Assembly: GCF_963678635.1 (NCBI RefSeq)
Contig: NC_087065.1
Coordinates: forward strand, 63,390,754 to 63,454,753
Origin: Symsagittifera roscoffensis
Taxonomy: Eukaryota > Xenacoelomorpha > Acoela > Convolutidae
Direction: 5' to 3'
DNA length: 64,000 bases
Every line of letters begins with the position of its first letter. Position 1 is the stretch's first letter. Both the position numbers and the translations under genes were made by a program. Below are positions 20,491 through 32,880 of the stretch, piece by piece. The notes under the pieces were generated by a model. It saw only the letters and a program-made list of their open reading frames with translations. It was not told where the DNA came from and did no database searches.

Positions 20491-22404
20491 GACTGAAAAT
20501 AAACAAGGAAAAAACAAATAGCATGCTTTTTTTTGTTCTCAGAAGTGAAGATTTCTCATGTTAGCTTTTCACCGGTGATAATTAACAAGACTGTTGTTCT
20601 CCAAATAAACAAGATTTTTTGTTGTAACGTATGCTGATTAAGTTTGATGAACGAAATTAGTTTGATGGACTTTGATTTAGGTAATTTGGTTTTTATTAGG
20701 GAAATGTCCCTTCTATGTTTTGTTCACTCTAAATTTACTCGTTTTTGCGGCTTGAATTTTGATGTCATCTAAATTACTTCAAGTGCAAATGGCGTAAAAA
20801 GCATTCTGGATTTTTTTTCAAAAGTGTATTTCTGTGTAAAATAAGAAAATGAGCTATTGCTCAATTAATAAGTGTGAGCAAGGCTTACTGGCTCGGCGCG
20901 CGGTCGAATCACATAGATCTCATTTTAGCTTACTTTGTTTGATTTTTTTTCGATATGCATGAAATAAAAATTATTTTTTGGGAAAACTTTAAAAATTATT
21001 TTTTGGGAAAACTTGAATTATTGATTATTATTGATCAGTTTGATATCCAAAGCATTAAGTCTTCTGATCGAATCAATTTTGATTGTTGTCTGCAATTTTA
21101 CCTTTTTGATTAATTTACTTTTTTGGATGTTTTTTTTTCGTGGAAATAGTTTCAGTTTATTTTTTATCACCTAGTCATCTTATATTTCATCCTTTGAAGA
21201 GCAATAATGAACTTCTATATTTTTCTGTGTTTTGGGAAAGGTCAAATGTGATAGAGGTGAGGAGTCTTTGCGTTGGAAAACTTAGTAGTTCTTAGTTTTT
21301 TATGGCAACGATAATTTTTTCGGCTATTTTTGTTTTCGACTGAACGGGCATCTACCGAAGTTTTGTAGGCTGAATCGCCTCTCGGTTCATAGTTTTAAAT
21401 GTTTATTGCGCCTGCCGTTAGCAATCGTTATCAAATCGGATGGTTGACTTTTTTTGGGTTAACAGCTGTTGAATCAATTATGATGCTGCTATGCAGCTGA
21501 CATTCTCAATTTCATAAAAATTCAAACCTGACTACTGGGTGGGTACTAGTTTCCAGAGTGAAGTTTCAGGGGACTTGAAACTTCTTACAGTTAATTACAA
21601 AATCAGTTTTTTCTTCGGCTCAATTCGTGTTTGCTCAAACGTTGTCGGCCTTGTTTGCAATTCATAAGTTTTTTTTTGTTGATAATTAAGAGTAATGAAC
21701 GTAGTGAGTACTCTTATATAGGTCTTACTGATTTTTTTTCAGGAAAAAGTCTTAAAATTTGTTCACGCTCAATTAAGATTTTTTGCTGTTTAACTTCTGA
21801 TTTCTTTTCAAGTTCAGTGCATTTCTATTGTTAAAAGGAGGGCAAACTCCATTATCGAACAGCAAAATTGGAACAGCAAGGTAAAAAAAACGTGATTGAC
21901 TTCTAATTTCGAAAATGGAAATTAATAATCAGATTTCCCAGCAAAATTTACCTATTGATATAGTTTTCTCAAATTGAGTTAATTTTAAGGCGCCTTAAGC
22001 TTATCTATTTTTTCTTCGAAAATCAGAAGTTGAAGGTTCTTTTTTAAAAAAAATGCAGTTTTTTTTCAGTTACTTTGCGTTCGTTACTCTTTTCCCACTG
22101 TTAGTTGGCTATGTTTTGAATTTCTAATGTCTTGCTTGGCATGTTTTCCTGAAATTCCTGATTGATAAAAACAGTTATTAAGAAAAATGTTTTGGATTGG
22201 GTTTTTTATTTTATTTTTTTGAGACACTTTATGCAAAAAATTAGTTTTTTTTTCCTCAAAAACCCTTCTACCCATTTCCAAAAAATGTATCCATAGAAAC
22301 ACCGTCTACATTTTTGTTTGCCTGCATACTCCTCTGGTCTGTTTTTTTTACTCTTCCTTTTTTCTGCAGCGTTGGAAATAGTCAGTGGGTGGATATTTGA
22401 CCGA
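20491..22404. other. AT-rich non-coding region
   Basis: No supported gene. A direct repetition AATTATTTTTTGGGAAAACTT occurs at about 20970 and 20995. Short blocks are shared with 16.9-17.3 kb (see that region). Confidence 0.5.
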
Positions 22405-23020
22405 TAATCTTGATTTTTTTTTCGTTTCCTCAAAAACTAACCTACCTAGATTTTTGTTTCAATGAATAGAGCGGAATTAAAATACCTCCCCTCCATAAAC
22501 GGCTACGCCCCACTTTTCTACACAAAAATTTATGGCCCTCGGAATAGTGAATTTTTTTACTGTTGAATTTTCGATTTTCTCGAGAACTACCGTGCCAAAC
22601 CTGGGTTTTTGGTTCAATCGAAATTACAGGTTGGTTGAATATCTTCCGCGTAAGTGGCTACGTCCAAATTTTCCTTGAACAAAAAGATATGATTCTCGGA
22701 AATGTCTAATATTTGATTTGTTGACCGTTTTGTGGACTTTTCTCGATAACCATCCTGCCAAATCTGACATCATAGGTTTAATCGACACCAAAGGTTGTTG
22801 GAAGCTAGCATCATTATTTATTACGCACGTTTCTTTTAGATGAAGTTATGGCCTTCAAACAAGTGAAAGTTATGAAACTTTGACCGTTTGTTGAAGGTTT
22901 TTATACTTTGCTCGAAAATTACCGTGCCAATTCTGAGGTTAAGTGTTCAATCGAGAAACCCGATTTTGGGAATCTTCTCTACTGTACTGGCCACGCTTCT
23001 AGACATTTTATGTTGGTGAT
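22405..23020 (+). repeat. Diverged tandem repeat, ~160-170 bp unit, about 4 copies
   Basis: Successive units starting near 22405, 22570, 22730 and 22900 repeat the same landmarks: a TTTTCTCGAGAACTACCGTGCC-like block, TT(C/T)AATCGA, a GGCTACGCCC-like block, and TATGGCCCTCGG. Identity is modest, so the amplification is old. No conserved open frame. Confidence 0.65.
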
Positions 23021-23320
23021 GTATCGCAAGTGGCGAGTAGCTCTGCTGCCTCTGATTTGACATCTAAATTATGATTTTTTAAAACTTTTGCTATAGTCAA
23101 GGGTTATTGTAATCGGGTAGTAGAATTATTATTGCGTAAACACTCTTTCTAACGCGGTATCAAAATCGAATAGAATGACTTTTTGACACGTTTCACCTGG
23201 AGGTAATGCGCATGCATGGTATGACAGAATTTTTTGGAAGCCTATTGTTTGTCTGCTTTTGTATTCATTAACTTTCGAATGCATGTTTTTTTTCTAATTT
23301 GAGCAATTTTTACTTTAAGT

Positions 23321-23709
23321 CAGGGGCGGGTTTAGGGAGGGGAGGGGGGGGGGGGGGGGGGGGGGGTCGGAGGCCCACCTCAGGGATTCAACCACCTTGT
23401 ACTATTTTGAGATACCCATTTTTGGCTGACGGACCCTAAAATTTTTCTAAAGGCGCCTTTGGCGCCAATATATACAAATTTTGAAGGGGGAGCGCGCGCC
23501 AAAAAACGCGATTTTTTTGGTCGAAACTATAAAAAACGCTTTTTTGGCCTTTTTCAAATTTTTGCCTGCGGCACAGAAAGTTTGGCCAAAACAGGGTCTT
23601 TTTAGTGCTTTGGGAGATCAATTTGATCGACCTAAAAAAAAGGTCAACAAAATTGTCGAAATTTTTTTGAAAATCCGCCCCCCTATAGAAAATCCTAGAT
23701 CCGCCCCTG
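23321..23709 (+). mobile_element. hAT-type MITE with perfect 8-bp target duplication
   Basis: 389 bp with terminal inverted repeats CAGGGGCGGGTTTAGG / CTAGATCCGCCCCTG, flanked on both sides by CTTTAAGT (23313-23320 and 23710-23717). An 8-bp duplication is the hAT-superfamily hallmark. No transposase. A run of 23 G at 23344-23366 follows the left terminus. A related copy lies at 61145-61609. Confidence 0.9.
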
Positions 23710-23717
23710 CTTTAAGT

Positions 23718-26700
23718 GCAGGTAGTTTGCTTTTATTCGTAAGTCTTACCTCCTGAGATTTTATATAGTTTTTTCATGTTGTTGCATTTTTCGCTTCAAA
23801 AATTTCTTCGGTTTAAATGGTTTCGGCTATAGTTAGATCATGCAAGATCGTTTTATTGTGTTCGGGAGGGTGCTTAAAATTGGGAGGTTTTGAATGTTTT
23901 CGGCTCAGCGTTCTTCAACATGAGTAGTTTTTACTTCGTTCCCGCTTGTTAAGATTTGTTTTAATAGCAGTTTAAGATAAACTGTGTTTGGACTTTTTAT
24001 TCAAATTCATGCGAGACAAACGTGTGAAAATTTTGGTTGAGGCTTTTTTGCAACATTGTTTTGAAAATTTTCTCGGCTCTTTTTTTAGTGTTCGACCACT
24101 TCTTCAAATTAGACGTGTTTTCTAGTACAGAGTGAGAAGGAACGACGAACTTTGGTGCTTCTTCTCAATTTTCTGTGGCCCTAAAAAACTCACAGGGGCT
24201 TAAGTGAGCGTCAAAATGAACCCTTTTTTCTTGCGAGGACGACTGAATAACGCTTGAAAATACGCAAGAATGTGTAGAAGTATTAGCTAACAGAGCTTTG
24301 AGTTTGCGTAATTAGCCTTGGGAACATACGCTCTAGGTTTTGAGTCCCGGTCGGACTTTGTTTTTCTTTGATGTGTGGAAATTGATTTTTTTTTTCGAAA
24401 AACTTGAATTGTCTGACTATTGTTTATCTATTTTTGTCAGTTTCTTTTCCAAAGCATAGATTTTGTTTTCTTCAAGGCATCAATACTCGACTGATTTGAG
24501 CGATAAATTTTTTTTGGAATGTTAAACTTTTTGACCTAATCTAATTTTTTGTCTGCTAGCTTATTTTGAGCTATATCGCAATTGTTGCGAAGTTGTGGTT
24601 CGCTTCGGTGTCACATTGTTTATTTAAGTCTGAAAATCGAAAATAGTCGGACCAGGTTTTTTCGACCTTGAAACACTTTTGTGATTTTTTAAGGAATCTC
24701 AATCATGACTGAAAAGGCTTTAACATGAGACTAAGGTTGGCCCTCCGGGAGCTTTCCTTGAGTTGACTATCGCTTGTCTTAGCTTACCAAAAGTATAATT
24801 TCAATCTTTAATTAAAAATATAACAAAGAAGGTAAATTTCATGATAAATTGAAGAAAAATTGATAAAATTTAAATTTGCTTTTAAATTTGCTTTTATCCA
24901 TAGAAGAAAATAATATTAGGAAAATTATGAGTATTTTCAAATTGTTTTTCAACACATTGAAGGGTTTTTCAACTTCATCATTTTCATTGATTTCTAGATA
25001 GGCTATAAATTTGAAGAACATTAGGATTTCGAATTAAATGAATATTAAATCTTCATATCAAAATTCGTAGATTCGAGGAATATGAGTCTATAATAACGAA
25101 TAAACCAACCACACACCAGTTTGACTTTGGGGTGAATTTGATTAGGAATATATTCGAAAGAAAATCCATCTATTTACAGTTAAGTTTTTTCATTAGAATG
25201 AAAATTGAAGGTTAAGTTTAGCACCGGGGTCAATTCATTTCAGCTCAATTCACTTATATACACAAACCACAATCAAGTAGAAAATTTCAATGTTTGATCG
25301 ATGAGTCTTTTTTCACCGAGTTTCGGTCTGCGTGACATTTCGTGAACCCAAAAGCTCTCTGTCAAAGCGCAGAAATTGTGCTCGGTCGCCTTAGGTTCAT
25401 TGACAAGAACTGTTAATTCACCACCAACGGCGAGCTACGACAACCTCTAATATTTAGACGGAGTCGTTTGATATGTTTGACATTGTTCGCATGGTACTTT
25501 GCTGGGTCTAGTCGGGTGTCCGAGAAATGACATCGGATTGGCCCGAGAGAACTCGCAAGCAAATATGTGAGGCAATCAATGAGAGTCAGAGTTGACGCTT
25601 GATTACGTCATATGATAAGTAAATCCGACCAATCAAGTTGAAGCTATTTGAAAATACCCTCTTTGATTGACGAAAAAGTAATATAAAAGATCAATGAGGT
25701 AAGTTTAGGAAAGATAAAACCATTGTCTTTTCCAGTGAAACGCAGAATCTGAGAAATGAAAAGAAGTTAGAAGTCGAAAGTGGCATTAAGTTGATTAGTT
25801 CTATCTTGTATGATGATGAAGATTTAGTCAAAAGGTCAAGTCAATTTAATTTTTAAGTAATCGAATAATGACTCGTTAATTGCATCCGGCTGAGACTGGG
25901 CCATCGAAAGTCGCTCGCTCCTAGTAGTATTGCTGGCACTGAAAAGTGCGATCCTACTAGGATTCGACCCTCATCCCTCATTCATTGGTGCAGCTTTCCG
26001 TCATCTGGCTGTTTTCTTGATTCGTTGTTTTGTTTGGCATCTGAAAAGGAAACTGAGATGATTATGATGCTCTAAAAGTATTCAAAAAATGCGTTGGGTG
26101 CTCTAAATATAAAAGTAAAAGCTGACTAAATGATCTATTTATTGTCGGAGCTCAAATATAAATAATAACAATAACCGTCCGAAAATCTCTGGATATTGTT
26201 TCTAGTTAGCAAGCATTGTTGAATGAAATTTAACAAGACCACACAAAGCCAGGTGAAATTGAGAAATGACAAACAAAAGATCATGTGTCTGATCAAGAAT
26301 TTAGCTCTGAAATGGAATGTTTATTTGTCGTTGCAAGTGAGTTTTGTGTTGAACTTACCGTCGTGGTAGTTTTTGAAAGGGCATTAGTCAACCCCTATCA
26401 ATTTAGAAAATCAACATCAGCAATATAACGAAAGCCAGCATTTACTAATATAATCTAATGATTCTCGCAGTGTTTTTTTTCACTAAATTTAATTATCTGG
26501 AAAGTGTGCGTTTCTTGGATTTTGAGGATGGTTTGGGATTTGATGAAAAGTGTTTTGAAATCAGTTAAGCCATTGAAAAAAGGTTTCAGATACTTACTTT
26601 TTTTGACTTCAGCATCTCGCTTTTCTGCTCAATTAAACATGTGTGATGAGGTCAAAACTTCAGTCATTTAGTCGAAGAAAAGAGTCCGAAAAATTTGTTT

Positions 26701-27828
26701 TTAGGAAACAATTCGATCTGTTAATAGTTTTGATTATAATCTGAGGTCCTTTTGTTGCTTTTTTGGACTCTGAAGAACATTCAGTTGCAATAGTTGCCAC
26801 AGCAAACCAGCGGCGGCCTCTGGTCTGAAACCAGATCTCAACAAATGTGAGTTTTACATTTGGCACGTGCTCCAAAAATCGTGTTAAAGCCGGTATACAC
26901 TTGTTTAAAAACGCCACGGCTTGCATTCATTGGTTTTATTTTTAGTTTACAATTGAGAGTTCATTGTAGTGTTCAGTGCTTGAAAGCATTGAATTGAACA
27001 ATTTTTGCGTTTTATTGGTTTTTATTGAAAAGTATTGTATAGCTGCATGTTTTAAACATAAAACTGAGTCACAGGTTTGAATCAACCAGCTGCTGCGATC
27101 AAAAATTGTTCGGTTCAAGTTGAGTGATCAACAGAATTATGCGTTCTCTGGTTGTAATTTTTACAAAACAGCTTAGCAACATTTTCTGCCATTTAATTTT
27201 TAAATCACCGACACAATGAAAATTGCAGATGTTTTTCATTGAATTTATAAATAATTTCTCTAATGCGTATTTGTTAGAAGGTAGTATTGTGTTGAATCCG
27301 TGCGTATGCTAAAAAATATTATAGTTTTGCTTTGACTGATGCTGCATGATATTTTTATGGGCACTTTCTCCTAACACCGGCGAATAATCACTAGTAATTT
27401 TTATGTTCTCATTGTCCGATTGTTTCAAATTTTGGACGGTGGAAGGAAAACTAGCCTTAGCTCGTCGGATCAAAAGAACTTCAAATTCATGAAGTTTCGA
27501 ATTATATCTTGAGCTACATATACATAGAACAGTGCACAGGCATTAACCGTCAGAATGTAGAGATTTTTTTTAAAGAAGACGGTTAATGCAGAATGATCGT
27601 GATCATAATGAATCTAGGTCCAAACAGAGGTCAAGTTTTGATGCCAAATAAGTTGAAACTTGCAAATAATTGTATCTTAACGACTTTGTGTACCAGACAA
27701 TAGCAATTTGCCACGTGAATCAAAAAGAGGTGTACAAAATAGCAAACTGTCACATGGTTGTGACGACGTGCCGAGATTAGACTTTTTTAAAGACTGCCAA
27801 AACTAAAACCACCTCAGTTGCGATTCTT
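23718..27828. other. Gene-poor AT-rich region
   Basis: No supported exon. A slightly GC-rich patch at 26770-26926 has an 88-codon open frame on the - strand but no recognisable domain. Near 25955 AGGATTCGACCCTC resembles a Pol III B box, but without a convincing tRNA fold. Confidence 0.5.
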
Positions 27829-28087
27829 TGTGACGCACAAAAGTTTGATCACTCTCTAACTAATCACTTTATCACTCTAAATGGTTTGCTTAAAGATTGA
27901 TTTGAATTTTTTGACTTACCATTTATGTATATCATTTATTCACAGCTTGAAGAAAAGCTATAAATAACAGTTCTCTTAGGGCGTAGAAGATATTTTAACG
28001 CAAGTTTAAAAAATGTTATTTTTTATTTTTGAAATGACGTTGGAACTCGTGACAAAAAAGTCACAAATTGGTCTTTCGTGCGTCACA
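27829..28087. mobile_element. Small inverted-repeat (MITE-like) candidate
   Basis: TGTGACGCACAAAAG at 27829-27843 is answered by CTTTCGTGCGTCACA at 28073-28087, its reverse complement with one mismatch. Interior about 230 bp, non-coding. The target duplication is unclear. Confidence 0.3.
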
Positions 28088-30249
28088 TTTTATTAACTAA
28101 ATGTCACAACTAAGTTTTTTTTAGAAAAGAAATGTTTCTAATGGTTGGCTGTTCTACTGATGTTTAGTTTAAAAAACAGTTTTGTGGTACGTTTTCAGCG
28201 TGTTGTTACATATGTGCTGATAAAAGCGAAGAGCGATAAGGGGAATATAAAATGCACTTGTTGCTTGTGAAAAAAACTGAAATTGGTTGCTTAGCACTCT
28301 AAAACGGGACGAAATATTTTCCTCATTAAGCAAAACGGAAAGTAAATACGCTTCACTGTAAAAACTGTGAAAAGCTGAGGATTATTTATTTACAGCAATT
28401 GGTGCAAACACAATTTGAGGAAAATTGTTTTTTTTTGTCTAAAAAGCAATAAATATGAGTCAACAATACATTTCAAGCAAGTGCAAGTTTTTAAAAATAA
28501 TATAAATTGAACAAAGCATATTGCCTTACAAGTAAACGTGCTGTGTGCTATTCGTAATTGTAATTGCAGCTTGGGGTATTGGGGGGTTTTGTTAAAAGGA
28601 ATAGCAAAGGGAGGACGGGGATGGGGTGGAGGGTAAAAACACTTCCTCTGTCTTGGACTTACTGTTTCCTGAAATGCGTTTGTTTTTGTTTATCACTGAC
28701 AAATTAGCACAAATTCCCTCTATCGGAGAAACCATTATGGTGTATTATTACAATTAGAACCACAAATGCCCCCGTTTGGTATTATTTTTCAAACAAAGCC
28801 TTAGATTTGATGAATGGAAGGTATGTTTAAGGCTTTGTTTCGCACTTTTCAGGCCTTTAAAACGCCGTATTGACTCACCTTTGTTGCTTTTTTAGATGTA
28901 ATGAATCCAAAACAATAACAGTATCATGGCAAAATACAAAACTAGCTCAGATGGGTATGCAAAAAGTCATGGATTTTTTTAAATGAGATAAAAAAATATG
29001 CCTAATTGGCCTCTTTGGGCTTTTTATCTCGCGGAAATTGGCTACTTTAATTTCGAAATCTACGAATTTCCTCCTTTAAGCCGGATAGCGAAATATATCA
29101 TCAGTCTTTGTTGAAAGATATGAAATATCATGTCCCGAGAAAGTAAAAGAGTATAAGAGATTGAAATAATAATGCCTAAAAATTTTGCTTAAAATCAGTT
29201 TCTCGAACTATAGTTGCCTTTGTCCAGAGTGGAAGTGAATTTGAAAAACTGACAATGAAATTAGTTTATTAAAACTGATATTGAAATTAAACATTTTTCA
29301 ATCTTCAATCGGTTTTTGTTTTTGTCATCAAACGAAACTTCTGCTTTTTCGCCCTTGTGATGATGACCTCTCTTATGACAAAAGTCGACTTAGCCGAAAA
29401 ACTAGAATGTTGAAAAACCGTTAGAACGAAATTACACTTTAGCCGAAACGGCAGAAAAATGAAAAACCGTGGGAACACTTATTACTCTTTCAATTACTCG
29501 AGTTATGCCAGTTACATCAACTGTTTAGGTTATCTCGATCTGTTAAACGATTCCTTAGCCGTTAATTTATTGCATGATATTAGTTCCTTGATACTCAATC
29601 AAAAATGTCAACTTTTTTTCCGAGAATTCGAGCAGCTTGAATTTAATTTTTCAGTTGTCTATTAGGAAGAGTGATCTTGTCTTTTCTTTTCGGCTAATGG
29701 ACGCGTGTTATACGTAGTACGTCCCACAGGAGCTGAGTTGATTGACTCTGTAGTTCCGATGTGATTCCATTGTGGTGCAAATTAACATACAAAATGCAAA
29801 CAATTTCCTCTCAGAGTCAATATTTTATTCTAATTGACAATCGCTACAAAAAAGGTACACAAGGTTCACACAACAACAAAAGAATTTAATTAGACTCTTT
29901 TTTCTACATTTTATTAGCCATTTATTTTAACAGTGCATTCCGTGTGATGTACAATGACATCGAACTTGTTCCTTACTGATGGTGCCCATGAAAAGAATCA
30001 TTTTGTTTCATCTGTTTTCTGAAGCCTACAGGGATATCTGCGTTGACAAATAAAGATGCGAAAAGTGACCTATAGTTCTAAATCAGAAAAAAACAGCAGC
30101 AGTTTCGACAATGTACTGTACGGCTAGCATGTTCAATTTTTTCCGTCAAAAACAACTAGAGGTTTTGAATGATTATATTACCTTTTTTGTGCTCAAGAAC
30201 GTGCTAAATATCAGATAATGAAGAATCACGTTAACATCCTCCATCTCGC
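28088..30249. other. AT-rich non-coding region
   Basis: No exon, RNA gene or ordered repeat recognised. The 68-codon frame near 29459 has no domain signal. Confidence 0.5.
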
Positions 30250-30620
30250 TTCACGCTTTATATTTTTGTTCCGACTTTCGATACGAAAGTAACGGAATAT
30301 TTGTGCTCGGGGTGGGTTTTTTTTCTTCAGACAAATTTCGACTTTTTAACTAGCCATTTTTGACGGAATTTTTTTTATCATTCAAAAGGTTTTGTTGTCT
30401 TGAGCTCAAATTTGAAAAGATATTTTAACTATGATCATTTTTCGTAAAGTTACGGGGGTTTAAAGATTGCCATTTTGGCCAATTTGGGACAATTAACGCG
30501 CGATATATTTCGCGCTTTTAACGCGTAAGCGGAGAGTTAATCCGTCTTAGAAATCGTTCCAAATTGATTGAAAGAAGCTTATTTGTCATAATTGATTTGT
30601 TAGAAGGAGCGAAATCTGTC
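30250..30620 (+). repeat. Dispersed repeat module X, copy 1
   Basis: Shares GGAATATTTGTGCTCGG, TTGTCTTGAGCTCAAATTT, TTTAAAGATTGCCA...TTGG and CAATTAACGCGCGAT...CGCGC with copies at about 37770-38330, 40075-40590 and 41465-41960. All four are on the same strand. Confidence 0.6.
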
Positions 30621-30999
30621 CTTTTGTACTTAATATGGCGTGTGGGTGGATGATTTTTATTTAAAAAATTCAATTTTTAGAAAAAAAAAATTTCATTTTG
30701 TTTCATTTCATTCAACTTCTTAAATGTTATTACTGCTCCATAATTATTAAAAGCGGTCGGAACATTCAGGGTTTTGCCCTGGTACGAGCAGTCTTGTTTG
30801 TATTGATTATGATTAGGAAGTTATTATTAATAACCAACCATATTAACAAACATGTTTTTAACTAACTTTTACATTTATATTTGTGAATCCTGACATGTTA
30901 CAGTCAGACCACATAGAGATAATATCAAATGAACTTGTTCTCCAGCTAGTCGCGTTTTCCGAGTATAAAATAGGATCTATTAAGACCCAGATAATAAAA

Positions 31000-31140
31000 G
31001 TAAGATAAAGATCGGTATCACACTAAGGAGTTGCTCGAATTTATGCGGTCCAAAATAAATTAGCGTGACGAACAGACGGTGTACCTTATCCCAAATTGCT
31101 CTATAACATAACCACCAATCGTATGCAACTCATCTGGTGC
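31000..31140 (+). repeat. Dispersed repeat module Y, copy 1
   Basis: Pattern AAGATCGGTATCA...CTAA, then GTGACGAACAGACGGTGTACC and ATAACCACCAAT...CAACTCAT. It recurs at 37383-37530 and 39645-39800 (+) and at 57835-58000 on the - strand. In two copies it sits just upstream of module X, so X and Y may be parts of one larger element. Confidence 0.6.
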
Positions 31141-31850
31141 GACACCCTTTCTAGCTCATCATGAAATTGTAGAAAATTTGAAAATTTTGCTGGTAACGCC
31201 ACTATTGCAATTACAACAACCACTCATACAAATATCATTTCACACTACCATCATCAGTATTAATTCCACGTAAGCAAAGCTCACATTCTTTTGTTTATAC
31301 CCGTCAACGCGACCATATCATTACAAGGATAGCCGGTTACTGTGCAAGTAACACAGAATGTTCCGACCACGTCTTAAAAAAATACAAAAATATTTTCTCA
31401 AATTGGTGGCGTTTTTTCTGCATGTTGTGACAAAAACATCCGAACGAAAAAATAGAATAAGGGCATGTTTGAGAATCATAGTAAAATTAGTCAATTGGAA
31501 AATAGTGTTTGAAGAGAGCTGGTTAGAAGAACGAACAAAATTGAAAAAAAAAATCAAAAATTTTTCAAAATTTTTGGCGGAAGCTTTTTGAACGGTCAAA
31601 TTTTTGATTCCCAATATTGCGCGCTAGAAAACTCCAAAAAATACTTTTACTTGAAAAAAAAAGTTTTCACGGCTGAAATTAAGCCTAAATATGCTATTGC
31701 AATTACTAACTACTTTTCTAATTAGCTCGAAATTAGACCAAAAATCAAATATTTCAAACCGGTTTTTCTCGACACTGTGAATGTTGCTGAGCAAATAGTA
31801 AATTAGGAACAAATGCATATAATACAAGCTTGAACTATAGTTGCACACAA
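31141..31850. other. Non-coding region with a solo terminus of the 0.9-4.3 kb element
   Basis: Contains the third copy of the terminus AGGATAGCC...GTTCCGACCA at 31328-31371, without a matching inverted partner nearby. Otherwise AT-rich with overlapping open frames on both strands and no domain signal. Confidence 0.45.
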
Positions 31851-31930
31851 GGACAGTAGCCGAGCGTATGCACAGTGCATCCCGGCGGGTTTGGCGCAGG
31901 TTTGAATCCCGCCGAGGCCATTCCTTTTCT
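31851..31930 (+). repeat. tRNA-derived (SINE-like) sequence
   Basis: TAGCCGAGCGTATG resembles a Pol III A box and GGTTTGAATCC (31899-31909) is a good B box, about 40 bases apart as in tRNAs. CGGCGGG and CCCGCCG can pair around the B box. The ends do not form an acceptor stem, so a functional tRNA is unlikely. A partial second copy (CAGTAGCCGAGTTCGACCCC) lies near 31976. A tRNA-headed SINE fits best. Confidence 0.45.
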
Positions 31931-32129
31931 AAAACTCAAATATGCGCCGAACTTGATGGGACAAAAACTTACACTCAGTAGCCGAGTTCGACCCCACCAA
32001 AATACCTTTTCTGTTTTATTTAGCTATTTTAACTAGTTCATAAAACTGCCTTGGCCAATCTTGATTGACAAGTTTTCGTCTGTCAAAACCGTGTTTTGCC
32101 AAAGTGCGAACGCACTCACACGCTTAATA

Positions 32130-32312
32130 TCGGCGCTGTTTAAAGTCGTCTGATTAACGAAATTCTTTGTGTGTTTTGAGCCGATTAAAGGCCAAAAATT
32201 CTTTATATTCGAAATTACTTTTAGACGACAGCTTTTTATCCAGCACAGTGAAAACTTTTTAATGTCGTTCGAATTACGACTTAAAGAGCCTTATTATGAT
32301 ATATCACTCAAT
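32130..32312 (-). repeat. Dispersed repeat, copy 3
   Basis: Reverse complement reads GAGTGATATATCATAATAAG, GTCGTAATTCGAACGACATT and a TTTTCACTGTGCTGGA-like block, matching 2090-2245 and 5190-5345. Confidence 0.5.
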
Positions 32313-32880
32313 CTTGTCCGTTGACTATTTGTGATAGCTGATTTTGCTTGGAAAACAAAAAAAAGGTTAAAAAAATTTAAAACACCGATTTTCAATGGTC
32401 GGAACAAAAAAAAACTTAAACGCACCCGAATACAAAGTTTCTCCCTCTTTTTAATGGTCGGAACAATAACCGCAGACCAGCACTCATAATCTATTCTAAA
32501 CATCCTAAGAGTACACCCTGCGTAGAACACATATACATAAACATCTTCGGTAATACATCATTTCCTTAACTTTACACATTACTCTATTCCATCCCTAACC
32601 GCTAAGATTTATATGTTAGCGAAAATCATTCATGATCGAATACACTAGGCAACCCAATTATTAACTTCACAAATCTCTAATGTTTGTCCTTAAGTTGCCC
32701 ACATGAACCTACCATCGTCGTATCACAACTTTTATCTAAAGAACACTTCGACCGCAAAAGTTCTTCATTTTAAAACGCTATCTCGCACAAAAGTCCATGC
32801 TGAGCCCATCGCCTACTATGTTCATCTTCTTCACCGTTGGAATCAAAACACAATTGACGCTTATGCCAACCATGAATTAA
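32313..32880. other. Non-coding region with TGGTCGGAACAA repeats
   Basis: AATGGTCGGAACAA occurs at about 32394 and 32453, echoing the GTCGGAACA end of the element at 0.9-4.3 kb and TTGTTCCGGTCATTGG near 2070. No exon recognised. Confidence 0.4.

Noticed and set aside
18059-20496. Long + strand frames opposite the retrotransposon
   Set aside because: Shadows of the GC-rich - strand RT/RNase H coding sequence; they lack any domain signal.
25930-25970. GGATTCGACCC as part of a tRNA gene
   Set aside because: B-box-like only; flanking arms do not pair.
26660-26926. 88-codon - strand frame in a GC-richer patch
   Set aside because: No recognisable domain, no convincing splice sites; local hairpins (AAGCCG...CGGCTT) suggest repeat DNA.
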